A program made the position numbers and the translations under genes. A model generated the notes under the pieces. That model did not search any database, was not told the origin of the DNA, and worked only from the letters and a program-made list of their open reading frames with translations. Positions 13,712 through 26,800 of a stretch of DNA of 64,000 bases are shown piece by piece (positions within the stretch are counted from its first letter, which is position 1; each line of letters starts with the position of its first letter). The stretch comes from Vespula vulgaris (lineage: Eukaryota; Arthropoda; Insecta; Hymenoptera; Vespidae), in the NCBI RefSeq assembly GCF_905475345.1, contig NC_066602.1:1798001-1862000 (forward strand). The letters are read 5' to 3'.

Positions 13712-15672
13712 ATTCTAGATAATTGTCAAGTATCAAAATTAGCATTGAATGGTAAACGTGAAATAATGATTTTTCTAAGAATAGAAGAAATCTTTTTAGA
13801 TACGAGAACAAAATGATTTTCGGCCAAAGTTAAACCAGATAATAAAGGTACACATCGCGCCGACACAATTTCTGTTGACAATTTCTTCGTGGTATATGTC
13901 AAAGTAAATATCTATTTAAATCAATTGATTCGTGTACAAACACATCGTGCCATTATTATTCTCTCTTATGACATTGGCGGCAATTATTACTGAATTTTCT
14001 TCTAAATTTCGATATATCAAACAGCTGACCTTTTTTTCTTTTCTTTTTTCTCATATAAACGTAATAACTCTATTATAGATACCAGACAAGAATAAGCGAA
14101 TAAAAGCACAATGTTCGATAAACTGGAAAAGAATTAAAAAATCGACGGTTAATATATATGCGCATGAGCACATTTCTGTCACTTTTGACACAAAGCGGCA
14201 TGTCTATCAGCTGATATATCAGCTGACTTATCGACGGAGCGCGCTGTCACTTATTCAACCGTGACCGACCGTAAATGTGCGCGAATTTTAAATCTCATTC
14301 TTTGACAGTAGCGAAAAATAACGAATATTACGAGCCTTTATTTCTTCATGTTTCTTATCCTTTTTCTTCTCTGAAACTTATCGAATAATCAATGTAACAA
14401 ATACTTTGAAAGAACAAAATATTCATTTCTTTTCATAAACCAAAACAGGGATTTTAAGGAATAAAATAGCTTAATGGATGTTTACTCGATCGAATGTTAC
14501 AGAGCCTATAAGTTCCTTTATTCATATTATTGTGATATCATTAGCCTTATAACAGAAAATCATCGAGATATTAGGCATTTATACTTTCTTAAAATCACCG
14601 ATATAAAGATGTAACTTTTTTTTCTTTTCTTTTTCTTGTTTTGTTAAAAATTACATATTCAATTACAATTAATCGAGAGAAAGAGAAAGAGATCACAAAG
14701 AGGAACACAGAGAACAGGGGGAGGGTGATTAAAAGTATTAATTACTTATACTTCAGTCTCCATTGGTAAAGAGATTAAAAGTATAGTCAACGACGACACT
14801 TTAAAACTGGACAATTATTATACACAACTTTGAATAATTCACAAAGGGATAAAGGAGAGAAGATTGTGTATTCACAAACTTTGGCATTATCTTATTGCGG
14901 TGGGTATAATAATAATTGCAATTTTTCCTTCGTTATCTCAATATCATACAGATCGTCAGATGATGATAATAATAATAATAATAATAATAGCAATAATAAT
15001 AATAATAATAATAATAATAGTAATAATAATAATAATAATAATAATATAATAAAATAAACTAGTTACACAAGTTATTTAATCATTACCTTTTATAATATAT
15101 CTCGGTGAGGAGACTAGGATGTTAATGAAATCCACCGTCGATTCTTCCAGAGAATATTAAGATGATTATGTGAAGAAAAATGTATAATCAATATATATAT
15201 ATATATACCGATATACAGGTTATCTACAATAAAACGCCCTGTTTAGTTTTTGCATCAGAGTGTTTCACTATAGACACACTGTATATGTATATATGTAATG
15301 TCGTTTACACTGATATCGATTTAGTTAAGTGTATGAATGTATGTATGCGTGTATGTATATATGTTAGATGTTACTTTATTCGCGAATACATTTTTCCCAA
15401 TAATATGTATACGAATAGCTGAAAAATGCGACGTGATTAAGATGAAAAGGCGTTAACATATTATTAGTCTCTTATGTATGTATGTGTATGTATGTGTGTG
15501 TCCTTTCTTATATTTTCATTTAATTCTCTCTATCTCTCTCAATGTTAGAATTCAATATAAATACTTCAGATGCTGCGATACGCATTTGTCTCTCTTTCTC
15601 TCATTGTTAAATACGTTATTATTGTAAATACTTATTATTATTATATTTATTGATTTTTTTTTTCTTTTCTTT

Positions 15673-15706
<34 letters not shown>

Positions 15707-15797
15707 TTCTTGAATATATCGAACATTGCTGCGGCATTAGTACCTATAATTAAGGCGTACGCAATATATATGTAAATATATGTGTTGTGTGTGTATA

Positions 15798-15848
<51 letters not shown>

Positions 15849-16116
15849 TGTACAATGAACATCCAAGTTTTGTTATAAAAAACAAAAGAAATTAGGACCT
15901 TTCATTTTAAACACCCTGTATATATATATATATACATATATAATATACACACCTGTACACATGTATACGCGTACGTAACTACACACTCATACATACACGT
16001 ATACTTGTACATATATGATATATATTTATTAACTATTAGATACTGGCACGTGTAAAATCACTGTATTGATATCACTCCAGTATCATTTATCTCACTCATT
16101 TTTCCTCTTACTCTTA

Positions 16117-16172
<56 letters not shown>

Positions 16173-17363
16173 ACTAATTATGTATATACTGTGAACAAGA
16201 AGCTCGCAACGTTAAATATAGCTTCTTCGGATAAAACTCATATTCGTTTGCGCATTAAAGGAACATCGAACGTGTTTATAATAATCACAAATATGATCAT
16301 TAAATCGTTAAGAGGAGGTTCTTGGATATGCTGATATTTCGCGATTTAAAAATAAATTACATACATCGTTTAATCATAGATTATTCTCATCTCGACTAAG
16401 TAAACTTTTTATCTTCTTCTTCTTCTTCTTCTTCTTCAACTTCTACATGAAATTATTTATATTCGATGCATCGTCCTATTTCTCTCCTTTTCTTTTTCGT
16501 TCACGGCTTCTTCTCTTCTCTTCTTTCATCTGTGTCAAATATCTTTTTCTTTCTCTTTTTATTTCCTCGCGTTTTTTATTCTCTTTCTCTCTCGTTTGAT
16601 GACTAGAAACGCTCCCTTATTTTATTTTATTTTATTTTACTTTACTTTATTTTATTTTTTATTGTATTGTATTGTATTGTATTTGTATTTGTATTTGTAT
16701 TTGTAATTGTAATTGTATTTGTATTTGTATTTTATTTTATTTTATTTCTTGTTTATTTGGTAAAAAAATTATATGCGAAAATGGAAAAGATTCAGTAGAA
16801 AAAATAAACTCACGCCCATAGGACGGTAGCGGCCCGTTCTACCTAAGCAAAAAGCTTTCAATGTGAGAATTCTTTTTCCCTTTTCCATTTCATCTCTTTT
16901 TCTTCAAAAGATCATTCAAAGCTAAACGATAAAATAATGTAAGAATCAATGTATCATAAATCTCATATGCCTCGAGATAAAACGGACCGTGCTATCGGCC
17001 ACAGACGATTTTTCTTCTTTTCTTTTTCTTCGTCGTTCTCGTTTTCTTCCTTTTTCTTCTTCTTTTTGTATTTTTTTTTTCTTTTTCTTTTTTTCTTTTC
17101 TCTCGAGAAACTCACGAAGTAATACATAAGTTCTTGCGATGTGATGGGCGGAGTGACTGGTCGATGTGGGAGAAGATAATGATGATAATGATGATGATGA
17201 TAATGATGATGATCGCAGATCGGATTTATATCTAAATCGAACAAGTTAATCGATATTATTATTATTTTTTATTATATATATATTATTTTATTATATTATT
17301 ATTATTGTTGTTGTTATTATTATTATTATTATTAATTATTATTATGATTACTTGCGTATATCT
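13712..17363. other. RNF123 upstream region and srGAP 3' UTR/3' flank
   Basis: Bases 13860-14280 are the likely RNF123 promoter; they include three CAGCTG E-box palindromes (about 14021, 14208 and 14220, the last two 12 bases apart). From about 14600 to 17363 the sequence is dominated by simple repeats: an AAT array (14965-15046), TTTC array (about 15670-15705), long TA run (about 15797-15841), CT run (about 16122-16160), CTT run (about 16416-16437), TATTT/TGTATT arrays (16618-16745) and GAT/TTA arrays (17175-17345). The part nearest 17363 is the srGAP 3' UTR; its end is not determined. No coding region is supported; ORFs here come from the repeats. Confidence 0.6.
15853..15919. mobile_element. 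fragment with ACAGGGTG-type transposon end
   Basis: Read on the minus strand, the stretch begins ACAGGGTGTTTAAAATG and continues into non-repetitive sequence. It sits between two TA-rich microsatellites. The terminal sequence is typical of small non-autonomous insect transposon ends; the other end is not found. It resembles, but is not clearly the same family as, the palindromic element at 31836-32071. Confidence 0.4.
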
Positions 17364-19320
17364 TCAATTAGCTTGTTCGGCACTCTGAGCCTGCTTTTCG
17401 ATCTTCCTCGCGAGTTCTGGACTCATGTGAGGATGTGGGAAAGGTAAAACTGGTTTTCGAAGAATTGTTGGCTTGACTTTGACCTGAGGCTTGAACGAAG
17501 ATACTTGGCTACCACCCGTCAAATGCATATCCGCGAACTTAGCGACGATTTTTGGCGTTGATCTAGGTGGTAATGGCGAACGAAGCGCCAGAGAATCCGA
17601 GATTTGATTGGTACTGGCTGATCTTACAATCTCCTCCGTTCCTTCCATGTCGGCAGACTCCAAATGATCCGCTGTTTCAAGACGTTTCAATTTCGAACCT
17701 TCCGGATTAGTCTTGGTATTCTTTTTCAACGTACACTGATTCTGTTTAGCAAAACGTTCGGCAGCAGTACTCATGTCTGGTGATTCAGGACCACCTGTTG
17801 GTGAAGTTGCTGCTTCGGTGGTTCTAGTAGGTAAAACAATACTAGTTTCGTCGTCGGAACTACTTAAACTACTAGACGAAGCAGACTTTTTACTTGCGTC
17901 CTGTGCCGACAATGGTAAATCCATAACGAGATCAGGTGTTTGTTTCTGTCGCATTTCTCGAAATTCCTGTGAACTACGATAAGATTTGGAAGAAGTTGTA
18001 GTGGTGTTGCCACCTGGTGGTATAGGGGGATTTAATTGGGTTTGAGAGGTTGCTCTTCTTTGCCAGAGTTCTCGATTAGCTGAGAAAGTTGTTTGTTCGT
18101 GTTGTATATCCTCTTCAGTAGATTGTCCACCACTACCACCACCAGGAAAAGTACAACCATTGCTCGAGGAATTTTGAGAATTACATTGATTATGACTGTC
18201 CGAACCTGTTGTCACTGTCACCGTCACTGTTGACTCCCCTACACTTTGTGATTTCCAATGATGTTGTTTTCTACCAGCTCCTCGACTTTTCATCCCGCTT
18301 TCGTTACCTTGTCCACCACCTCCAATTCCTCCTCCAGCTTCTTCGGTTTCTTCCATCCGTTCTTGTGCAATCGTTGACAAATCAATCGAGTTCGACACTA
18401 GAAGATTTTCTGAAATGATCTCATTTTCAGGAGTCGATACTTTGGTCAACTTCACCGATGTTGTGGATTCCTGAAAATAATTTTAATCGAGTTAATCCAA
18501 CGTTCTTTTCCTCTCTTCTTCTCTTTCTCTCTTAAAAATTTATCTTATTTCCCTTCTTTTCCTAACAGTGATTATTAATCAATCGATTTCTCATAATAGT
18601 TCCATATTATTCACCAGTTAAATACGATACTATTGACAAGATAGCGAACGATATTCAACGAAGCAGAAGAAAAGGGGATGCAATAATGATTAGCTTCGAT
18701 GTTCGATAACGATTAATTTCAATGGAAAATTTCATTTTTCATGATTAAATAGTCGATGTAGTGTATTTAACGAAATTGAAGGAATGATCTACATGCACGT
18801 GTAAAAGGATATCCAGAGAAAGCATATATGCTGCTATGAGTGATCAATAATGAATGATGAATGATGAAGGATGAATGATAAATGATGAATGTAGTGCAAT
18901 GAAATATTGTTTTAAAGCAGGATCAAAAAACTGCTCGTAAAACTGTTGGCTAAATGAGAGAGATGCTAAACGACACAAAACTACAAGCATCTATTCTAAG
19001 CGCATCGAATATGAGAATAGATACCTAGGGCTCTCCCTATCTTTCACCATGATGGATGTTGGTGGTGGTAGGATGTTAGCTGAAAGGGAGAGACACTTGC
19101 TGTTTTTTTTGTTTTTACTCACCTAATTGTAAAGAATATCCCATTGGAAAAGTAGATCCTCTCAGTCGAAGTGCAATTGAATCATCAAACTCCTTCAAAA
19201 CCAAACGAATAAACAGAAAGAAGAAACACAAAACTACTAAACCACACAACAAAACACACTCTTTTCGTCAGCAGTTTTATCGAACAGTTTATACGTATAT
19301 ATAGATATATATATACACAC

Positions 19321-19354
<34 letters not shown>

Positions 19355-22300
19355 ATACACATATATATATATCTGCTTTGTATTTTTCTCTCACACACTC
19401 TACGTATTTGCACACGATTTACTTTGTCGTCAACAATTAAAGGGCTGACGTTAAACGTATATCTGGAAAAACAGGAACCAACCCAACTATTAAATACATT
19501 CCAAATGTTGTCGAACGGAATAACAAAAGAGACAAATAAAAATGACATAATAACGTTGCACGATGCACTTTTGTATGCACAATGCACGTTCTCTCTCTCT
19601 CTCTCTCTATGTATGTATGTAATGTAGTATGTATACGATGCACGAAAAACAAAGGGCACAGGCGGCACAAAAGAGACAGAGACGAAGGCACATGCAGCAA
19701 CGAACAGTGTATATATTTCTATTTTATATATTTACAAAATATATATATATACATATATATATATATGTATGTATGTATGCATGTATGTATGTATCGTACA
19801 AATGATGTATAGATCATATTTATCTATTATATATTTCTGATAAATTAAATCTTATATCTATCGATAACTTTATCAAGTTTTTTTCTGCCTTTCATTAAAT
19901 CCCATTTCTTTTCAACAATTTGCCTTTCGACGAGTTTGAGAAAACAAAAAAAAAAAAAAAGAAAAAAGAGAAAGAGAAATGTATTATCCAAGAAACAGAT
20001 AAACAAGAAAACAACAACCTTCTAATCTCAATCGATGTGAGAGTGAGTGAAGAAAAACTTTGGTCTCTTTCGTCTCGATCTTCTCGATAAGAAACGAAGC
20101 AATGCGTGTTTTCATGGATGCTGTGCATAGGCTGCGATAGGCTCGTGTTTTACGAATCATACGACGTATGTGCATTCAAGAAATAACAGAATCGCAGAAA
20201 TATCATCGACGAACAATGCACTCGAAGGAGAGAAAGAGAAAAAGAATTCAAGAAAAAAAATATATATATAAAATAAAAAAAAATATACAAAGAAATATCA
20301 GGACAAATATTTCTAGTACGATAGCCATGCACTTGTGCCTAGAGCTTACGATCCATTTGTCTTTTACGTGTATGTGTTGTGCAAAACACGTACGCACGTA
20401 CATGTAATAAAAAGAGACATACACAGTTATGACAAAAGCAGAGAAACCGATAACGAACAAGGAAACTAATTAGAGCTATTGTGTAGCTAAACGGTTGTTT
20501 CCAATACCTCTCGACTGATGATAGGTTGAGCCGAAGAGATGCAGGGCACATGTGTAACAACAGTTGCTGGTACGATACCACTGCTAGTACTATTATTTTC
20601 TCCCGACATCGTGTTCGTTGTAAGAGATATATCTGATACAGGAGTCGAAGACCATGCGTTCGACGTACCAGTTGAACTCATCATCAATGGTGAATTGTTG
20701 TTAGGTAGAACACTGTCCGCTGAACTGGAAGCTCTTCGTCTCATGGATTCTTCACTGGATGATTTCAATAATTCTTTCTCTCGTTCTTCATCTCTGTCAA
20801 ACGAACGATATTAACTTCTAATCTATTATTTAAGATAAATGTTAACAAGACACAAAGCCTTACTTTATTTTCAACATGATATATTTATCAGGTATTAATC
20901 CTTCTCTGCCAGCTAATGAGCCTCGCCACCAGTCGTTGCTAACTTGTGTAAATAAAGTTAGAGTATCACCCTTTTTAAAGCTGAGTTCTCTCTCCGATCT
21001 AGCGTTGAAATCGAACTGTGCTGTTGCTTCCAAATTTTCTGATTCTGCATTTGAATGTTTTCTTATCAGATGTACGTGTGATCTTTATATATATTTACAT
21101 TAATTTAGTACTGACCATCTTCCGATGGATAAACTTCAGAATCCATGTCCTCTTGAACCTGATCTGTTGGCGAGTCACCGACGTCCCTGATATTATAAGA
21201 GAAAAAAAAAACAGTATGAAGTCACCAACATTTTATCCAAGTAATATGTTAAATCTATAATAATATGTATACTAACGCGTCGTCTGGTTCTCTGCTGATG
21301 TATTTTTCATATTGAGTACCACCTATGTCTTCTGGAAATATTTCCTCGCAGAAGGTAATAATATTCTTGATCAATTCGTTCACTTGATTTTGATACTGAA
21401 CTTGATCCTTATCCTCTGGGACAGGTACTAGAGTTGGACCAAAACAGATGGCTAAGTTGTAAGGATCCATCATATTTTCATCTGAGAATTCTGAAAGACT
21501 AGAGAACACAAAATGTTTGTAAATCATCTATGTGGTTCGAACAAGATTCAGACATTTTAATTTTGTTTCACTTACTGATTGAGGAAAGCAAAAAGATAAC
21601 GCATTACTATCACCACTGGTCTTGGAAGACTTGCTATTAATTCCTTCATCTTGTTAACAAATTCTTGCTTCGATTCTAATTGTGCCAATTCCATAAGATG
21701 CTCAAAATAAATGATAGGGAACAATGGTTCTCTTAGTTCTCTCAAATAAAGCTTCAAGACACCAGCAACGCTATTAATATCGGAAGCATCTGTTACATCT
21801 GCCAAAGGATCTTCACCTCTTTCGAACCATTCTCTAAAGTTATTGATTTCCACCTGAGAACCGGATACTCGAAATATTCCTTGATGATGTAAGCCGTAAA
21901 GGTTGATAACCCTTATACAACTCTTCATGATCAAAGGTATTTCTTGATTCGTGCTTTCCAAATATTCCTCTAAAGAACCACCAAATAATTTTGGTTGGCC
22001 GTTCATCTGTAAACGTCCGATTCGTTTCCTACGTGCTTGTTTTTGTTTAGTAGTAGAAATGGATGGATTTGGACTAGCCGTAGAACCATCCAATAGACTT
22101 TGACGTATATATTCCTGCTTTGCGTCCAATCTGGCTATTCTTGATGTTCCAAGAAGGTACTCTCTGAATTTCTGCAAGTATATACGTTATAACGTGCGAA
22201 TCAAATATGATCATAAATGATTCTTTTAAATTATTTATGATCTAAAAGTCATCTATATATCCGAATAAAGATATTTAAAAGAAATATATTCAATCTTACG

Positions 22301-23306
22301 GTAAGATAAAATTCTTCTGTCTCTTGTCTATCAGCTCTCAATTTAATCTGTAAAGTTTCCGGTGGTCTAGACGTTGGTACTGCATTTTCACCGAAATATC
22401 TCGAGCAGTCATAATCTTTGGCGGTTAACATTTCAAGGAGACTCGCCTCCGCCGTTTCTAAAGTCTTCCATACTTCCTCTGACTCCGTTCTAAGAGACGT
22501 AACCCTCTGTTGCAATTGAGTTAATCGCTGTTCCATTTCCAAGTGTAGCACCTTTTGTAATTCAGGCTCGGGAGTCTATATAACAAAATGAGAATAAAAC
22601 TTCGTGAAAATCTTCGGCATGAGAGGAATAATCAAAATATAATAAAAGAATTTTTATACCTCGTCTCCACGTTGGCCTTGAAATTCAAACTTTTTAGGAA
22701 TCATAAAAGCAGCATGATGAGATTCCAAGAACCTTTGCTTGTCCGCTCTCGAATCTAATGCACCCACGCATGCAGCCAATTGCTCTGCACCAGTTTGTAA
22801 CGAACGTTGCCTACCCTCTTCCGCACTACAATGCATTAACAGTGCTCTAGCGATGCAATTGTGGAAGCCAAAGTCCATACACTGTAGAAAAGATTTTACA
22901 ACTTTCGTATTAAACATTTCAATCTGTCAACGCATTATATCTATTCTTATCTTTATAACAAATACAATCTGTGCATTTATGAAATATTTATATAACTGAA
23001 ATGTTTTCAAATAAATAAATATATAAAGATATATATAATAATTCATCATTTATTAAACTCACATCTATGAGATCTGACAGATCATCAACGAAATACTTGG
23101 TAATTGTCGTATTGGAAGCTTCCAAGCATAATATATACTCGTTTCTTGCTTTCAAAGCTTTCAATTTGGCTTCTTGATACTTGCTCTTTCTCTGAAACAT
23201 CAAACCGATGTTAGAAATCTTAGATTAAAGAAGCTTGTAAATGTATTAAGATGTGATAACAATTTGTATAGGCTGAATAGTTTCTGTTTCTGTTTCTATT
23301 TCTATT

Positions 23307-23352
<46 letters not shown>

Positions 23353-23742
23353 TCTTTCTTTTTTTTTTTTTAGATTATCGTTTCTACAACGATAGAATTA
23401 CATATGGTATAGACGTAGATGAATAGAGGGGAGATAGAGAAAAGGTGGGGAGAGCCAGCACACATGCTGTTAATCCTTGTTTTTCTTCTCTCTTCCTTTC
23501 TCTATCCTACTCTTTCTAAACCGTTAGAACCATCTGTCTTATCGCTATGGTCACATTAAGAAAGAAAAAGAGGGAGAATTCTCTCATTTATTTTTCTAAC
23601 CGGCAGCTTGCCTGGCTATTGCAAGAAAACGGTAGACACAAGTCGCTCGTTTTAAATCTTCGAGCATCTGCTAACACAGATCAACAAAGAGAGAAAGGGC
23701 GAGCAAGAGAGAGAGAGAAAGGGCGAGCGAGCAAGCGAGCGA

Positions 23743-23806
<64 letters not shown>

Positions 23807-26800
23807 TGGCTATTCTTCAACCTCTACATTTTTAATCTTTTTTTTTCATGATCTGTATACCATAACAAATTCATGATTTATAATACAGTGAGTAAAGAAA
23901 GATCTTAAAGATAAAGAACTTTTCTGATGGATCCCAATAAAGATTAAAAAGTCATGACAATAGACAATACATTTTAAATCTTTCATTTATAATCCATATA
24001 TCACAACAAATTCATGGTTTATAATTTAATAAAGAGGAAATGAAAATCTAGAAAATAAAAAAGTTTTTTAATGAATCCCCATAAAGATTAAAAACTCATG
24101 ACAATGGAAGATTAATAGTTAGAATATTTTCATCGATAACAAGATTCCTAGAGGTAGATGTTCTCAAGTACACTTGAGTTGTTTTCAAGCTTGTTGAATA
24201 TGTAGACTAAGTAGAGAGGGGTCTGAAACTTGTAGTTACCTTGTTCACCTCTTTTTCGATGAGCTTGTACTTTTTGCTTCTAGCTAATTTTTCTGGTGGT
24301 GCATTAGCAACCTCTAGCTTACTACGCTGTTGCTCAGCTACACGTAACTTAGTTTCGGCTTGTCTTGACTCTGCTTGATAAGCCTGATAAGTCTTCATTG
24401 TTGTATGTAATTCGTGAAGAACTCTGAGTATTTCTTCGTGTGTTTCATAGCCAATCTCACGACACTTAAACATTTACATAATATATATATATGTGTGTGT
24501 GAATTATAAAAATTAGATAATTCAATTACTTGGTTAAATAAATGAGTAGATAAATAAATAAATAAATAAATGCTTACTCGTTTGTATATCCTTTGAACGT
24601 CTTCCATTACTTGATTAAGCCTACCGACAAGATGTGTGCTATAGACTTCTGAAAGGGCAGCATGATCTCTACTTAAAGATTTCGTCTCATTTACAAGCTG
24701 TTGCCAGCAAGCATAGCTGGAGAAAAGGGGCCACTGTTCACGTCTAAAAAAAAACCAAGGCTCAGATAACTACGAAAACATATTGGGAAGTCTACGTTAA
24801 AAGAATAAGGAAGTAAAAATGTTTTTGTCTTCTTCACAACAAATATTGATTTACTTATTATCTTAGCTTACTTTTGCTTTTGCTCCTTGTGTCTTAATTG
24901 TATACTCCTAGCCATTTTGTCAAGAGACTTGCTGTAATCCAACTCCAACTCTGCCCTTCTGCGAAAGAAGTCTTGCAGTTCGGCTACAAGGGCAACTTGT
25001 GCCTCCATCCTTACGTCGAGACATCTCAACTGTTCGTTCAGTTGCAGCCGTATATCTGCAGGAAAGAAAGAAAAAAGAAAGAAGATATGAGGTAGGGGAA
25101 AAAGAGTGTAGTAGTACGTTAATCGTTTCGGTCTACCGCAGGTTGCGGTGTATGTGTGCGTATGTGTGCGTTGGATGTGTTTCGAATTTCAAGAAAGAAT
25201 CTGAAACTTTTCCAAAACTTATTTGTATTCCTAAAAATCTCTTCTTTCCTTTATTTGATAATTTTTTTACAACGATTACTTCGACCCTTTAACAATGTTT
25301 TATGTAATTCAAAATGATTGATAAGAAAATCCAAAATTTCTACAAATCTTTTAGATAGACTTGAAATTTCATTTCCATTAAATTAAAGAATAGAATACAT
25401 ATTAACAGTTTCTCTTTAAATCCAGACAGTTTAGAAAACGTAGAGAGAAACATCGTTCGAGTTTTATCGGCGACACGTCGCCTGGGACAATAACGCTTGC
25501 TTGGTTGAGAGAAGGGAGGACTGACGAGAACGAACGAAGGATAGGAAAGAGAGAAAAGTCGAAGAGAGGCGGGACAGAATAATAATGGCCATGAACGAAG
25601 AGGAACAAATGTCCTTTCCAAGATGGCTACACCTCCTTCCACCCCGAGATTCATTATTCTTTTTCCCCCCTTTACCCTTCATTTCTCTTCCTTTATATTC
25701 TAATCCTAGAAATATCTAAGTCTAGAAATACCAACTCCATTCTTTCCTTTTCCTACATTTTCACAAACAATTAAAACAACGTCTCTTTGTCTCTTCATTT
25801 CTCTTTTCTTTTCAAAATAAACGGCAGATATAAATGATTTATCTTACTTATCAAATCGTTGCAGCAAATATATATATATACTGGGTTGGCCAATAAGTAA
25901 TATTAAAATCTGCAGTATTTTATATTTAATATTAAAAAAAACCAAATTTATATTCGATTGGAAAATTATATTTAAATTTAAATAAACTACACAGTATATA
26001 TGCTAAATGTGTATACGTTTGTATTGTGTTGTTTATATACACATGATAATTTAATAAAATATAAATGAAGTCTAAAATCAAATTTAAATGAATTAATTAA
26101 TGATTACATTAGATAATAATACTATAGTATTATAAGTTAAGTATAATTATAATAATAAAATGATAATATAATATAAATAAATAAATGACTAAATGTGTGT
26201 AATATATTACTAGTTGCATCCATATAAAACTTTCATCATTCAAATCAGCAACATAAGCGGATGACTAACCAACCCGATAGGGGTACCGTGTCGCGTTACA
26301 CACACATATACAATTCATTTACCCTTATTTCGTGTGTCTCCCCGGCACCTATCCGGTCGTCGCCTACGAACACGTATATACTGTCGTGTTTTTGGCCTGG
26401 CGAGGGAGGACAGAGGTCAAAGATCTCGCCACAGTCTGTGCCCCTTCGAATGAATCACGCCCGGAAATATAAGCCGATCGATGTGCGGCTACTCTCTCTA
26501 CTTACATTAGAAGAAGAAAAAAAGAAAAATACCGCCCCTTTGCGTTTTTACTCATCTTCCTCCATTATTTTTTAAGGATAGAAGAATACTAACATATTCG
26601 TTAAAATAAATCCAAACGAATATTGTAGATCTACATCCAAATGATTTTCAATTTTTTATTTTCTTTTAATCTTATTTTTCTTAATCATTTTATATATTTG
26701 TATATATTATTTATATTATTTTATTTATATTAATCATTATATATATATATATATTTATTACACAGACCACGCTAAAAGTTTTTAGATGGGCCGCAAAATC

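Noticed and set aside
17773..18418. Plus-strand ORFs opposite srGAP exon 13
   Set aside because: They are shadows of the strongly coding minus-strand exon.
26261..26575. 104-residue plus-strand ORF
   Set aside because: No family resemblance; it ends in low-complexity sequence and has no supporting splice or poly(A) signals.
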